64,000 nucleotides of DNA, from positions 811,001-875,000 of the forward strand of contig NZ_JPDS01000002.1 of assembly GCF_000766795.1 (NCBI RefSeq), written 5' to 3'. The notes under the pieces were generated by a model. That model had not been told where the DNA came from. It did no database searches and saw nothing but the letters and a program-made list of their open reading frames with translations. Source of the DNA: Polaribacter sp. Hel1_85. Lineage in GTDB: Bacteria; Bacteroidota; Bacteroidia; Flavobacteriales; Flavobacteriaceae. This document shows positions 17,496 to 26,966 of this stretch, piece by piece. Positions within the stretch are counted from its first letter, which is position 1, and every line of letters begins with the position of its first letter. The position numbers were made by a program, and so were the translations under genes.

Positions 17496-19307
17496 TTAAA
17501 TTGGGATGTTTAACGTAACTCTAGTCCCTTTTCCTAATTCAGAATTTAGGAATAATCGACCATCAATATATTTAATACGCTCTTTCATAAAAGTCATTCC
17601 CATTCCTCCATCTCCTTTTTTCACTTTATTTACTTTTGAGGGCTCAAAACCTTTTCCATCATCATCAATATTGATACTTAAAATGTTTTTACTATGAGAA
17701 AGAGACACTAAAATATGTGAAGAATCTGCATATTTTATAGCATTATTAATGGCTTCTTGAGTAATTCTGTAAATATTAATTTCTACTAAAGAATCTAAAC
17801 GCAGATTGAAGTCTGTTTTATTGTATAAAACTATTTCTTTACCCGTTAATCTACCTAATTCATGGGTTAATTTATTAATTGCTGGCACAATACCATGATC
17901 TGATAATTCTGGTGGTGTTAAGTTAAAAGTTGCTGTTCTAACACCTTTTATAATGTTTGTAGTTAACTCTTTTAAATGCTCAATTTTAGAGGTCGTTTTT
18001 TCAACATCTTGGGTATTTATGCTTTCTAAGTTGTACTTTAATCCAGTTAACATTTGTCCTATTCCATCATGAACATCTTTAGCAATTCTGTTTTGTTCTT
18101 TTTCTTGATTTTCAATAATCTTACTTGAGATTATTTTTTGTTGATTCATTTTCTCCTCAAAACTAGCCTTTGTTAATCTTTCAATTTCTAATTGAGCTGC
18201 TTTTCTATCAGTAATTTCTGATGCTATAATTAACAATTCTGACTTATCTTCAGTTGGTCTGTATGGAATAATAGACATTTCTAACCAAATATTTTTACCT
18301 GCTTTTGTAGTTGCTTTAACTTCTCCTTGCCAACCTGTTTTTTTATTTTTTTCAATTAAAAGTTCTAAAGCAACTTGTTCGTTATTATTACTTGATAAAA
18401 CATTCCAAAAGAACACTTCATTTGTGAAATTTGATAACTTAAATAAGCGAGAAAACTTATTTCCCATGTGAATTAAGTTTCCTTTTGGAGAAATTCTTGC
18501 AAACAACAAGGTTTCATCCATTGCATGACTTAAGGCTCTTAATTCTTTAATGGATCTTTCTTTTGAAATACTTAGTTCGTCTGCATCAAAAGCCATTTTG
18601 TTGGCTTTTTTTTCTGCAGATAATAATTCTGATAAAGTTGCTTTTACAGATTTTGCTGTTGGCCAAAAAATGAATAATAATTCAACTAAAAGAATCAATA
18701 AAGTAAACCCCATTAAAAAGAGCTCTAACTTTCGTAACCAAACCACTTTTTCATCTGCTTCTAAATCATATTGATTTACAATTTCATCCATTATCAATAA
18801 AAAAGAACTTTCATTATTGGTAACTTCTTTAATTTCGGAAGCTAAATTTTCACTAGAAATTAAAGGGTTTTCAGTTAATTTTTTTTCAATTGATTTTGAT
18901 GCTTTTTGAATGATTTTAAAAACTGGGTTTATTTCTTTAAACTTATTCTTAACCTCAATACTATTTTGTTTTGGAAGCCCTAAACTATCATTTCCTTTTT
19001 GAAGTGAAATATGAGATAACTCCCATAAATAAAGTGTTTCTTTAATTTTATTTTTAAGTGAAATTCTTGTGTTTACATCTACAGAAACAGAAAGAGAAAC
19101 AATTTCTTTGGTTAATTTCTGGCTCAACATTCTTTGTCTACCAGCAATATTAATTACTGTAGAATCACTTTGTTGAGTTTTTAAATGATTACGAACTAAA
19201 AATTGACTGATAATTACAGAAAGTGCAATTGTACTTAAAGCAATTACATATAAACGGCTTAATTTATTAAACGTTCTTTGGTCTAATGAATTACCATTTT
19301 TTATCAT
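17496..19307 (-). CDS. NarX-like sensor histidine kinase (PilJ sensor, PAS, HisKA_3)
   Basis: This 603-aa protein has TM1 at ~20-38, then a PilJ-type periplasmic sensor with VINIAGRQRMLSQKL (residues 51-65). That segment corresponds to the nitrate-binding P-box region of NarX/NarQ. TM2 lies at ~195-215, followed by a coiled segment, a PAS domain (~255-370), a HisKA_3 dimerisation domain with His413 (AKDVHDGIGQML), and an ATPase domain (DDDGKGFEP...GGMGMTFMKERI). It is the likely nitrate/nitrite sensor for the adjacent regulator. It lies 14 bp behind the DUF4202 gene. Confidence 0.92.
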   Translation of the reverse strand: MIKNGNSLDQRTFNKLSRLYVIALSTIALSVIISQFLVRNHLKTQQSDSTVINIAGRQRMLSQKLTKEIVSLSVSVDVNTRISLKNKIKETLYLWELSHISLQKGNDSLGLPKQNSIEVKNKFKEINPVFKIIQKASKSIEKKLTENPLISSENLASEIKEVTNNESSFLLIMDEIVNQYDLEADEKVVWLRKLELFLMGFTLLILLVELLFIFWPTAKSVKATLSELLSAEKKANKMAFDADELSISKERSIKELRALSHAMDETLLFARISPKGNLIHMGNKFSRLFKLSNFTNEVFFWNVLSSNNNEQVALELLIEKNKKTGWQGEVKATTKAGKNIWLEMSIIPYRPTEDKSELLIIASEITDRKAAQLEIERLTKASFEEKMNQQKIISSKIIENQEKEQNRIAKDVHDGIGQMLTGLKYNLESINTQDVEKTTSKIEHLKELTTNIIKGVRTATFNLTPPELSDHGIVPAINKLTHELGRLTGKEIVLYNKTDFNLRLDSLVEINIYRITQEAINNAIKYADSSHILVSLSHSKNILSINIDDDGKGFEPSKVNKVKKGDGGMGMTFMKERIKYIDGRLFLNSELGKGTRVTLNIPI

Positions 19308-19321
19308 TTGAAAATCCGTTT

Positions 19322-19906
19322 TTAAGAGATTGCTTGTTTTACCAAAGCTAAACTTTTATCAGAAAAAGGAAGTGTTAATGCAGCTTCATGTCCTTTCTCA
19401 GACATTTTTACCCATGTTTTTTTAAGAATATCTATCACCTTTTCATCAGTATGTTTTTCTGCAAACTCTTCAAAATAGTAATCTAGAAAAACCAAACAAA
19501 TTGTGTCTTCTAAAGTTTGAGACTCTTCGTTTTTCTTAATAAGTTTCTTTAGTATGATCTTTTGAACTCTTTCAACAAATTGAGCATCAAAACCAACTTG
19601 TTCTAAGATTTCTCCAGTAAGTTCTGCGTGCATTTTTTTAAGTGTTTCACGCCATTTTAAATACCCAACTCTATCCATTGGATATTCTTTTCTTCCAATT
19701 TTCCAGCGACAAATATGTTGTGCTCTTGCTGCAATTTGAAGTGCTTTAGACGCATTTGGCTCAAATTGAAGCAACTTTCTTGTCATCCTTTGAGAGTACA
19801 ATAACTCTTTAGAATATTCTAACCCAGCAACTTGATATGTATTTGGATCTTCAGCATTTTTTTTATCAATAATTGCAATTGCAGTTTCAAATCTTGTTGG
19901 CTTCAT
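19322..19906 (-). CDS. DUF4202 protein
   Basis: This 194-aa soluble, all-helical protein matches DUF4202 from memory (RFETAIAIIDKKNAEDPN at the start; AARAQHICRWKIGRKEYP and GYLKWR in the middle). No function is established that I know of. Invariant-looking His and acidic residues (AQHICRW; LDYYFEEFAEKH) hint at a metal site of the HD-hydrolase kind, but that is only an impression. It sits between nirD and the nitrate-sensing kinase, so a role in nitrate assimilation is inferred. Confidence 0.75.
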   Translation of the reverse strand: MKPTRFETAIAIIDKKNAEDPNTYQVAGLEYSKELLYSQRMTRKLLQFEPNASKALQIAARAQHICRWKIGRKEYPMDRVGYLKWRETLKKMHAELTGEILEQVGFDAQFVERVQKIILKKLIKKNEESQTLEDTICLVFLDYYFEEFAEKHTDEKVIDILKKTWVKMSEKGHEAALTLPFSDKSLALVKQAIS

Positions 19907-19930
19907 TTTTTGGCTTTATATAAAAACATA

Positions 19931-19990
19931 CTACCAAGTTTTTACTTGGCAGTTTCAGTTAAAAATGTCATTCCCATGAAAACGGGAATC
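19931..19990 (-). terminator. Two hairpins downstream of nirD
   Basis: CTACCAAGT/ACTTGGCAG (19931-19952, near-perfect, T-rich loop) could terminate nirBD on the - strand. Next to it, ATTCCC (19970-19975) pairs with GGGAAT (19984-19989) inside TGTCATTCCC...GGGAATC, a dispersed repeat related to the one at 47445-47470. Confidence 0.55.
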
Positions 19991-20017
19991 TAAATAAATA
20001 ACTTTAATTAAAGTTAT

Positions 20018-20395
20018 TTATTCTGAAAAGCCAATATACACATTTTCTTCTTCAATCTTAACAGGATATGTAGCAATAGCATCTAAATCTCCATTTAAAT
20101 TTTCACCAGTTTCTAATGAAAAAGTTTTTTTATGAAGTGGACAAGCAACTTTTGGGGTTCCTTTATCATCACCTAACATACCTCTAGATAATACCATTTC
20201 CATTTTATGAGGACAAACATTTTGGCAAGCAAACCATTGTTTTGTTCTGCTAAAATTGAAAACTGCAATTTGTTTTCCCTTATACTTTATACAACCACCA
20301 CCGTTTTCAAAAAAATCATTAACAGCTCCAGCTTTAAACCATACAGCAACATCACTTATTGCAGTTGTTTTATATTGAGAAAGTATTGTATCCAT
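20018..20395 (-). CDS. nirD: Nitrite reductase [NAD(P)H] small subunit (Rieske type)
   Basis: This 125-aa protein is one Rieske-like domain. The [2Fe-2S] ligand boxes are visible as CPHK (in ACQNVCPHKMEMVLSRG) and CPLHK (in VACPLHKKTFSLETGE). Unlike many NirD proteins, which lose these ligands, it keeps Cys-x-His in the first box only partly (CPH) and Cys-x2-His in the second. It lies 64 bp downstream of nirB and completes the assimilatory nitrite reductase. Confidence 0.92.
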   Translation of the reverse strand: MDTILSQYKTTAISDVAVWFKAGAVNDFFENGGGCIKYKGKQIAVFNFSRTKQWFACQNVCPHKMEMVLSRGMLGDDKGTPKVACPLHKKTFSLETGENLNGDLDAIATYPVKIEEENVYIGFSE

Positions 20396-20459
20396 AATTA
20401 TCTATTTTTATTACTGCAAAAATGCAGATGAACTGATATTTTATTTTTTTTAAAAAAAT

Positions 20460-22973
20460 TTAGTTTTTCCAGTGTTCTGGCATTTTTTGATCACGCAAAG
20501 GAACAAACACTAAATTATCATCTCTATCATCTGAATTTACAAAATGACTAAAACGTTTTTTAATTTCTTCACTTTCTACTGCTTGTTTCCATTCACACTC
20601 ATAAGCATCAACTAAAAATTGCATTTCATGTTCTAAATCTGATACAATATTTAAGCTATCATCAATTACTATTTTCTTTAATTGCTCTATTCCGCCTTCT
20701 AATTTATCTAACCAAGCCGCAGTTCTCATTAATGGAGCAGCAGTTTGAATGTAATACATTAAATAACGATCTAAGTATTTTATAACAGTTTCATTGTCTA
20801 TTTGTTCTGCTAATAACTGAGCATGTCTTGGTGTTGCACCACCATTTCCACCAACATAAAGATTCCAACCACCTTCTACAGCAATTACACCAAAATCTTT
20901 ACCTCTAGCTTCTGCACATTCTCTGATACAACCAGAAACTCCACCTTTAATTTTATGAGGAGAACGTAAACCTTTGTATCTATTTTCTAATTCGATAGCA
21001 AAAGAAACACTTTCATCTAAACCATAACGACACCAAGTAGAACCCACACAACTTTTTACAGTTCTTAAAGATTTCCCATAAGCATGACCACTTTCAAAAC
21101 CTGCATCAATTAATTCTTTCCAAATAGCAGGTAAATCATTTAATTGCGCTCCAAAGAAATCAATACGAGCCCCACCAGTAATTTTAGTATATAAATTATA
21201 TTTAGATCCTATTTGGCCTAACACAATTAATCCTTCTGGAGTAATTTCTCCCCCTGCAATTCTTGGAACTACAGAATACGTTCCATTTCGTTGAATATTA
21301 GCTAAGAACTTATCGTTTGTATCTTGGGTAACATCTTCTTTATTTGGTGTAACATTATATAAACTTGCAAAAATTGAAGAAACTAAAGGTTTACATGTTT
21401 CACAACCATGTCCTGTTCCACAAGTGTCTAAAACTTCATTATAAGAAGTCAATTTTTTAGCTTTTATAATTCCAAATAATTCTTGACGACTGTATTCAAA
21501 ATGTTCACAAATAACATTTTTTACAGTTTTACCAAGAGATTTCAACGTTTCGTTTACTAAATCTGTAACCATTGGTTTACAACCACCACAACTTGTACTT
21601 GCTTTGGTTGATGAAATAACGCCTGCTAAATCCTCGCAAGAACCATCTTTTATAGCTCCACAGATTTGACCTTTACTCACGTTTTCACAAGAACAAATTT
21701 GCGCTTCATCTGGTAAATCTAAAGCACTCCCAAAAGCACCTCCTTCTGTTGCTGGTAAAATTAATTGCGCTGCATCTTCTGGAATCGCCATTCCGTTTAA
21801 ATATACTTGATGTAGCATATTATAATCAGAAGCGTCACCAACTAAAATTCCTCCTAATAAAGATTTACCATCTAAACTAACATTAATTCTTTTATATAAA
21901 TGTTGTGTTTTATTTTCAAAAATTACAGAATGACCTTTTGATGCTGGCATAAAAGGCTCTCCAAAACTTGCTACATCTACACCAATTAATTTTAACTTGG
22001 TAGACATATCAATATCTGCTGGCATTAATTCTTCCGAATTTCCTAAAATTTGATTTACAGCCACTCCAGCCATATCATAACCTGGAGCCACTAAACCATA
22101 AATCATTTGATTGTACAAAGCAACTTCACCAATTGCAAAAATGTTTTCGTCGGAAGTTTGCATTTTGTTGTTTACAATAATTCCTCCACGAACTCCCATT
22201 TCTAAACCAGATGTTTTACCAAGTTCATCTCTTGGACGAATTCCGGCAGAAACGACTAGCATTTCTACATCTAAAACGTCATCTTCTCCAAACTCCATTC
22301 CTGTTATAGAATCTTCTCCTAAAATTTGATTGGTCGCTTTGCTTAAATGTATATTTAAACCTATTGATTCTAACTTTAATTGTAAAACCTTACTACTTCT
22401 TGCATCTAATTGTCTTGGCATTAATTTAGGAGCAAACTCTACAATATGAGGTTCTAACCCCATATCCATAACAGCTTTACCTGCTTCTAAACCTAACAAA
22501 CCTCCACCTAAAACTGCGGCTCTAGCTTTTGGATTTGCTTCTTTTAATTTAGCAGCATATGCTAACATTCCTTCTAAATCTTCAATTGTTCTATACACAA
22601 AAACACCTTTTTTCTCTACACCTTTAATTGGTGGTACAAAAGCAGATGAACCTGTAGCTAAGACTAAGTAGTCGTAATTAAGCACTCTATTTTTTGCAGT
22701 GATAATTGTTTTTGTTTCTCTTTGAATATCAGAAACTCTTTCATCAATTACTAAATCAATTCCGTTTTCTTTATACCATTCTGCAGGTGCCATTTCTAAA
22801 GCTTTTGCATCTTGATTTTCGAAAAACTCACTTAAATGAACTCTATCATACGCTGGCCTTGGTTCTTCACCAAAAACAATGATTTTAAATTCTTCATTAT
22901 TAGATTGTGCTACAAATTTTTCACAAAATTTATAACCCACCATTCCGTTACCAACTACAATAATTGTTTTCAT
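20460..22973 (-). CDS. nirB: Nitrite reductase [NAD(P)H] large subunit
   Basis: This 837-aa cytoplasmic sirohaem enzyme reduces nitrite to ammonium. An FAD/NAD oxidoreductase comes first (GNGMVG at the N-terminus, AAVLGGGLLGLEAGKAV near 155). Two BFD-type [2Fe-2S] regions follow (ICSCENV...SCGGCKP near 428-475, and DTCGTGHGCETCKP near 520). The ferredoxin-like half-domain (~560-630) precedes the sirohaem/4Fe-4S site, with CVGSTWC near 639 and GCIREC near 681. All ligand cysteines are present. It is the first gene of the nitrate locus, with TACGTA sites in its leader. Confidence 0.97.
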   Translation of the reverse strand: MKTIIVVGNGMVGYKFCEKFVAQSNNEEFKIIVFGEEPRPAYDRVHLSEFFENQDAKALEMAPAEWYKENGIDLVIDERVSDIQRETKTIITAKNRVLNYDYLVLATGSSAFVPPIKGVEKKGVFVYRTIEDLEGMLAYAAKLKEANPKARAAVLGGGLLGLEAGKAVMDMGLEPHIVEFAPKLMPRQLDARSSKVLQLKLESIGLNIHLSKATNQILGEDSITGMEFGEDDVLDVEMLVVSAGIRPRDELGKTSGLEMGVRGGIIVNNKMQTSDENIFAIGEVALYNQMIYGLVAPGYDMAGVAVNQILGNSEELMPADIDMSTKLKLIGVDVASFGEPFMPASKGHSVIFENKTQHLYKRINVSLDGKSLLGGILVGDASDYNMLHQVYLNGMAIPEDAAQLILPATEGGAFGSALDLPDEAQICSCENVSKGQICGAIKDGSCEDLAGVISSTKASTSCGGCKPMVTDLVNETLKSLGKTVKNVICEHFEYSRQELFGIIKAKKLTSYNEVLDTCGTGHGCETCKPLVSSIFASLYNVTPNKEDVTQDTNDKFLANIQRNGTYSVVPRIAGGEITPEGLIVLGQIGSKYNLYTKITGGARIDFFGAQLNDLPAIWKELIDAGFESGHAYGKSLRTVKSCVGSTWCRYGLDESVSFAIELENRYKGLRSPHKIKGGVSGCIRECAEARGKDFGVIAVEGGWNLYVGGNGGATPRHAQLLAEQIDNETVIKYLDRYLMYYIQTAAPLMRTAAWLDKLEGGIEQLKKIVIDDSLNIVSDLEHEMQFLVDAYECEWKQAVESEEIKKRFSHFVNSDDRDDNLVFVPLRDQKMPEHWKN

Positions 22974-22976
22974 AAT

Positions 22977-23047
22977 TACGTATTTTATAATACAAAACTA
23001 CGTATTATTACTTATTTTTTAAATTTCAACTCGTTGTTTTTTACGTA
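22977..23047 (-). promoter_or_regulatory. Three TACGTA cores upstream of nirB
   Basis: TACGTA occurs at 22977-22982, 22999-23004 and 23042-23047, spaced 22 and 43 bp. The first lies only a few bases before the nirB start, so it could also block translation or transcription. It is the same core as at the transporter and regulator promoters. Confidence 0.5.
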
Positions 23048-23191
23048 GAAATCAAATTTTTATCAATTTGAAAAAATACCACCTTCTAAATGAATATTCT
23101 ACAAAATTGGTTTCTTAGAAATATGAAATCTGTATTTCAGAAAATTTAAAATTTATTAATATCTTTGAATTCCTCTAAAATTATACTTAAA

Positions 23192-23773
23192 ATGAACGAG
23201 TTTATCCTCTACTTTAAAATGGGTCTTAACCACGTGTTAGACTTTTCTGCATACGATCATATTTTATTCTTAATTGTTTTAGCTGTTGTTTTCAGTTTTA
23301 ATCAATGGAGAAAAGTTTTTTGGTTGGTTACTTTATTTACAATTGGCCATTCTGTAACCTTAGCATTATCTGCTTATGGAATTATAAAAATAAAAATGGA
23401 ATTGATAGAGTTTTTAATTCCTGTTACTATTTTTATTACTGGTGTTTTCAATGTTTTTACGGCTAAGAAATCATCTTCAGGAAAAGAAAATACCAATTTG
23501 GTTTTTGCAGTATTTTTTGGATTGATTCATGGATTAGGTTTTTCTAACTATTTTAAAATGATGGTTGGTAAAGAAGAAGACAAACTTATGCCTTTATTAG
23601 AATTTGCTTTGGGTATTGAAGCTGCACAAATAATTATTGTTTTAGGAATTTTAATAATTGGTACAATACTTCAAAACTTTTTTAGAGTTACCAAAAGAGA
23701 TTGGATTTTAGTTTGCTCATCTATTGTTATTGGTTTTGCGATACAAATGATGCTAAGTAGAGTTTTTTGGTAA
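23192..23773 (+). CDS. HupE/UreJ-like membrane protein
   Basis: This 193-aa protein is read from ATG 23192; a TTG nine codons earlier (23165) is possible but less likely. It has about six TM helices and the HupE/UreJ_2 pattern: YDHILFLIVLAVVF near the start, a charged helix with TIGHSVTLALSAYG, and FGLIHGLGFSNYF. The conserved His residues (DHILF, GHSVTL, IHGLGF) suggest metal binding; relatives are nickel/cobalt permease-like or accessory proteins of unclear function. It stands alone, divergent from nirB. Confidence 0.8.
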   Translation: MNEFILYFKMGLNHVLDFSAYDHILFLIVLAVVFSFNQWRKVFWLVTLFTIGHSVTLALSAYGIIKIKMELIEFLIPVTIFITGVFNVFTAKKSSSGKENTNLVFAVFFGLIHGLGFSNYFKMMVGKEEDKLMPLLEFALGIEAAQIIIVLGILIIGTILQNFFRVTKRDWILVCSSIVIGFAIQMMLSRVFW

Positions 23774-24088
23774 AAAAATATGTTTCTTTTTTATAGCTTT
23801 TGTTTATAAATAGACTGCGTTAGGGATTGCAATGGAAATCCTTTTTATTTTTAGTTGGAGTGAATTTGTGAAATTATCGAAATAAAAATATATTTTTATT
23901 GAAGATAGCAAGCGTAGCTTAACAAATTTGTAACGAGAACAAAATAAAAAGATTGTAATGTAAAGCCCGACCTGAAAGGAAACGCCCAAAAACTTTTTTT
24001 ATTAAACTTTTTGAAATTATAAAAATTGATTGAAATTTTGTCTAATTATTAACGTCTTATTTCTACAAATCTTTTTACTTTCGTTCTG
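23774..24088. repeat. Intergenic repeat element, copy A
   Basis: This 315-bp gap has no credible gene. Bases ~23817-23990 look like a dispersed element. It opens with TGCGTTAGGGATTG and an ATCCTTT, has an AT-rich variable middle, and closes with AAAGCCCGACC...GGAAACGCCCAAAAA. A second copy with the same ends lies at 43348-43500. The first GCGTTAGGG and the last AACGCCC are partly complementary, so the element could fold as one structure. Confidence 0.6.
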
Positions 24089-24517
24089 ATGACAGAAAAG
24101 AAACAATTAAAATACGATAGAGCCTATTTAAAAATGGCTTTTGAGTGGGGAAAACTATCACATTGTAAACGTAAACAAGTAGGTGCTTTAATTGTGAAAG
24201 GCAGAATGATTATTTCTGATGGTTTTAACGGAACACCAACTGGTTTTGATAATTGTTGTGAAGATGATGAAGGACTTACAAAATGGGAAGTTTTACATGC
24301 AGAAGCCAATGCAATCTTAAAAGTTGCTTCCTCTACACAATCTGCAAACGGAGCAACTTTATATATTACATTATCTCCTTGCACACAGTGTAGTAAATTA
24401 ATTCACCAAGCAGGAATAAAACGTGTTGTTTTTGCAAACTCTTATAGAGATACATCTGGAATCGATTTTTTAGAAAAAGCCGGTGTAGAAATTATGCATT
24501 TACCTTATGAAAAATAG
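24089..24517 (+). CDS. dCMP/deoxycytidylate deaminase-family protein
   Basis: This 142-aa protein shows the zinc deaminase signature: HAEANAIL (His ligand and catalytic Glu) and SPCTQCSKLI (two Cys ligands). A GTPTGFDNCCEDDEG segment is typical of ComEB-type dCMP deaminases, which make dUMP for thymidylate synthesis. A TACTTTCG -7-like box lies about 6 bp before the ATG, implying a very short leader. It overlaps the next gene by 11 bp, so they are co-transcribed. Confidence 0.92.
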   Translation: MTEKKQLKYDRAYLKMAFEWGKLSHCKRKQVGALIVKGRMIISDGFNGTPTGFDNCCEDDEGLTKWEVLHAEANAILKVASSTQSANGATLYITLSPCTQCSKLIHQAGIKRVVFANSYRDTSGIDFLEKAGVEIMHLPYEK

Positions 24518-26078
24518 AAATAACTTACCTATTTACTTTTCGATAGCTGTCGTTTTTGGAATTATTATTGGTATTTCTTTAAATGGAAGCACTAGTAATA
24601 TGTTGTCTTTAACTAAAAACTCATCCCAAGAAAAGAAGATAAAAAGACTTATTAATTTTATTGAAAAAGATTATGTAGATACTGTTAATACAGAAAGTTT
24701 ATTAGATGGTGCTATTACTCAGATGCTAGACAAATTAGACCCACATTCTGTTTATATTCCTAAAGAAAACTTACAAGCTGTTCAAGAAAACATGCAAGGT
24801 AATTTTGTAGGGATTGGCGTTCAGTTTAGAATGATAAAAGATTCAATAACTGTTATTCAGCCCATAAAAGGTGGACCAAGTATAAAAGCTGGAATAAAAG
24901 CTGGAGACAGAATTTTAATGGCTAATAATGATACTTTGTTTGGTAAAGATATGTTTAGTGATAAAGTTCCTAGCTATTTAAAAGGGAAACCAAATACTAA
25001 TGTTGCACTTAAAGTTTATAGAAAAAGTAACGATTCTCTTTTTTCTGTTGATATTACTCGTGGAAAAGTTAACATTAAAAGTGTAGATTTAGCTTATATG
25101 GTTAATGACACTGTTGGTTATATAAAACTAGATCGTTTTGCAAGAAATACCTATAAAGAATTCAAATCTTCGTTAAACACATTAATTGATGATGGAATGA
25201 CAGATTTGGTGTTAGATTTACGTGGAAACGGTGGTGGTTTTATAGACATTGCAAATGATATTATTGATGAGTTTTTAGAAGATAATAAACTCATCGTTTT
25301 TACAAAAAACAACAAAAATAAAATTGAAAAATCTTTTGCAACCTCAAAAGGCGATTTTGAAAAAGGTGGTTTGTATGTTTTAATTGATGAAAACTCAGCT
25401 TCTGCATCAGAAATAGTTGCAGGTGCTTTACAAGACAATGATAAAGGAACTATAATTGGTCGTAGATCTTTTGGTAAAGGTTTGGTACAAATAGAAATGG
25501 ATTTAGGAGATGGTTCTGCTGTTCGTTTAACAACTGCTCGTTATTACACACCAACAGGTAGATCTATTCAAAAACCATATTCTAAAAACGGAAATGATAA
25601 TTATTATAAAGATTATCAAAAAAGAATTACTAGTGGAGAATTATTAAGTAAAGACAGTATAAAAGTAATAGATTCTTTAAAATTTACAACTCCTAAAGGA
25701 AAAGTTGTTTATGGTGGTGGAGGTATTATTCCTGATGTTTTTGTAGCAATAGACACTACTTCTTATATGTCTAATTTCTATTTTAACTCTGTAAATAATT
25801 TTGCTTTTGATTATGTAGATAACAATAGAAAATCTTTAGAAAAATGGACAATAAATAGTTTTATTGCTGATTTTGATAAGGATGAAACTGTTTTTAACAG
25901 CTATTTATCTGACATTAAAGACAGGTCGAAACCTTCTTTTAAAACCAAACAAGGTTTAAAAAAATACTTAAAAGCATCCATTGCAAACACCCTTTTTGGT
26001 GATGTTGGTTTTTACAGAATTATGCATCAAGATGATAAAATGTTGCAAAAAGTTTTAGAGCTAGAAAGTTCTAACTAA
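24507..26078 (+). CDS. S41 family C-terminal processing peptidase (CtpA/Prc type)
   Basis: This 523-aa protein has an N-terminal membrane anchor (residues ~8-26), a helical lead, a PDZ domain (~95-175) and the S41 protease core. Catalytic Ser299 lies in DENSASASEIVAGAL and Lys324 in RRSFGKGLVQ, 25 residues apart as in Prc/CtpA; LDLRGNGGG precedes them. It acts in the periplasm on C-termini of envelope proteins. A ~110-residue C-terminal extension is common in Bacteroidota members. Confidence 0.93.
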   Translation: MKNRNNLPIYFSIAVVFGIIIGISLNGSTSNMLSLTKNSSQEKKIKRLINFIEKDYVDTVNTESLLDGAITQMLDKLDPHSVYIPKENLQAVQENMQGNFVGIGVQFRMIKDSITVIQPIKGGPSIKAGIKAGDRILMANNDTLFGKDMFSDKVPSYLKGKPNTNVALKVYRKSNDSLFSVDITRGKVNIKSVDLAYMVNDTVGYIKLDRFARNTYKEFKSSLNTLIDDGMTDLVLDLRGNGGGFIDIANDIIDEFLEDNKLIVFTKNNKNKIEKSFATSKGDFEKGGLYVLIDENSASASEIVAGALQDNDKGTIIGRRSFGKGLVQIEMDLGDGSAVRLTTARYYTPTGRSIQKPYSKNGNDNYYKDYQKRITSGELLSKDSIKVIDSLKFTTPKGKVVYGGGGIIPDVFVAIDTTSYMSNFYFNSVNNFAFDYVDNNRKSLEKWTINSFIADFDKDETVFNSYLSDIKDRSKPSFKTKQGLKKYLKASIANTLFGDVGFYRIMHQDDKMLQKVLELESSN

Positions 26079-26166
26079 ATGTTGTACTTTTTTGAATAAT
26101 CAATAAAACCAATTGTTTTATTAGGTTTCGTAATGAAAGTTTCCTTTTTTAATTCGACTTATATCG

Positions 26167-26174
26167 TATATTTG
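26167..26174 (+). promoter_or_regulatory. -7 promoter box (TATATTTG) of the suf operon
   Basis: This is a perfect TAnnTTTG match 31 bp before the A-type carrier ATG. No convincing -33 TTG element is visible at the usual distance. Confidence 0.6.
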
Positions 26175-26205
26175 CACACAATTTAGATTTAATCTATTTA
26201 AAATT

Positions 26206-26535
26206 ATGATAAAAGTTTCAGACACAGCAAAGAAAAAAGTCATAGAGTTAATGACTGACGATGGCTTTGACGCAACAACAGACTATGTTAGAGTTGGTGT
26301 AAAAAGTGGTGGTTGTTCAGGCTTGTCATATGATTTAACCTTTGATAATAAAAAAGGAGAAAACGATAAAGTTTTTGAAGAAAATGGTATTAAAATCATT
26401 GTCGATAAAAAGAGCTTTTTATACTTAGTAGGAACTATCTTAGAATACTCTGGTGGTTTAAACGGAAAAGGATTTGTATTTAATAACCCTAACGCAAATA
26501 GAACTTGTGGTTGTGGGGAATCATTTTCGCTATAG
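26206..26535 (+). CDS. sufA: A-type iron-sulfur carrier (SufA/IscA family)
   Basis: This 109-aa HesB/IscA/SufA protein has the three cluster-binding cysteines: Cys37 in GGCSGLSYDL, and Cys101 and Cys103 in RTCGCGESF near the C-terminus. It receives clusters from the SufBCD scaffold and delivers them to apoproteins. It is the first gene behind a clear -7 box and heads the suf gene group. SufA is assigned rather than IscA or ErpA from context only. Confidence 0.93.
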   Translation: MIKVSDTAKKKVIELMTDDGFDATTDYVRVGVKSGGCSGLSYDLTFDNKKGENDKVFEENGIKIIVDKKSFLYLVGTILEYSGGLNGKGFVFNNPNANRTCGCGESFSL

Positions 26536-26555
26536 AAAACTATTAAAAGATTGAA

Positions 26556-26915
26556 ATGAAGAGATTTGAAGATTTAGAAGTATATCAAAAAGCTTTTGAA
26601 TTTTCAATTAAAATATATAAAATTACAAGTTCTAAAATATTTGATTCTAATATTAAAAATCAAATTCAAAGAGCAGTTTTATCAATACCTTTGAATATTG
26701 CAGAAGGTTTTGAATTACAATCAAATAAACAATTTGTAAAATTCTTATATATAAGTAAAGGTTCTTCAGGAGAAGTTAGAAGTTTATTAAGAATTTGTGA
26801 GAGATTAGAATATTTAGAAAGTAAAAATGTACAAGAATTAATAATTGAAAGTGAAAATATTTCTAAACAATTATCAAAATTCATTAACTATTTAAAAAGA
26901 AGTGAGATTTATTAA
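26556..26915 (+). CDS. Four-helix-bundle protein (23S rRNA IVP/S23 family)
   Basis: This 119-aa helical protein has the family hallmarks: FEDLEVYQKAFEFSIKIYK at the start, NQIQRAVLSIPLNIAEGFE in the middle and FLYISKGSSGEVRSLL after it. Homologues were first seen as ORFs inside 23S rRNA intervening sequences and are now common as free-standing genes of unknown function in Bacteroidota. Here it lies between sufA (20 bp) and sufB (51 bp) in the same direction. A Suf function is not implied; these genes are mobile between loci. Confidence 0.88.
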   Translation: MKRFEDLEVYQKAFEFSIKIYKITSSKIFDSNIKNQIQRAVLSIPLNIAEGFELQSNKQFVKFLYISKGSSGEVRSLLRICERLEYLESKNVQELIIESENISKQLSKFINYLKRSEIY

Positions 26916-26966
26916 ATTTTTCAATTTTATTTTTGAATTATTTAATCTTTAAATCTTTTAATAATT

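Noticed and set aside
23165..23191. TTG start adding nine residues to the HupE/UreJ-like protein
   Set aside because: A standard ATG at 23192 precedes the conserved region directly; the added residues are not family-like.
23804..23989. 61-aa - strand ORF in the gap before the dCMP deaminase gene
   Set aside because: It lies inside the intergenic repeat element (copy A), and the equivalent frame is not kept in copy B.
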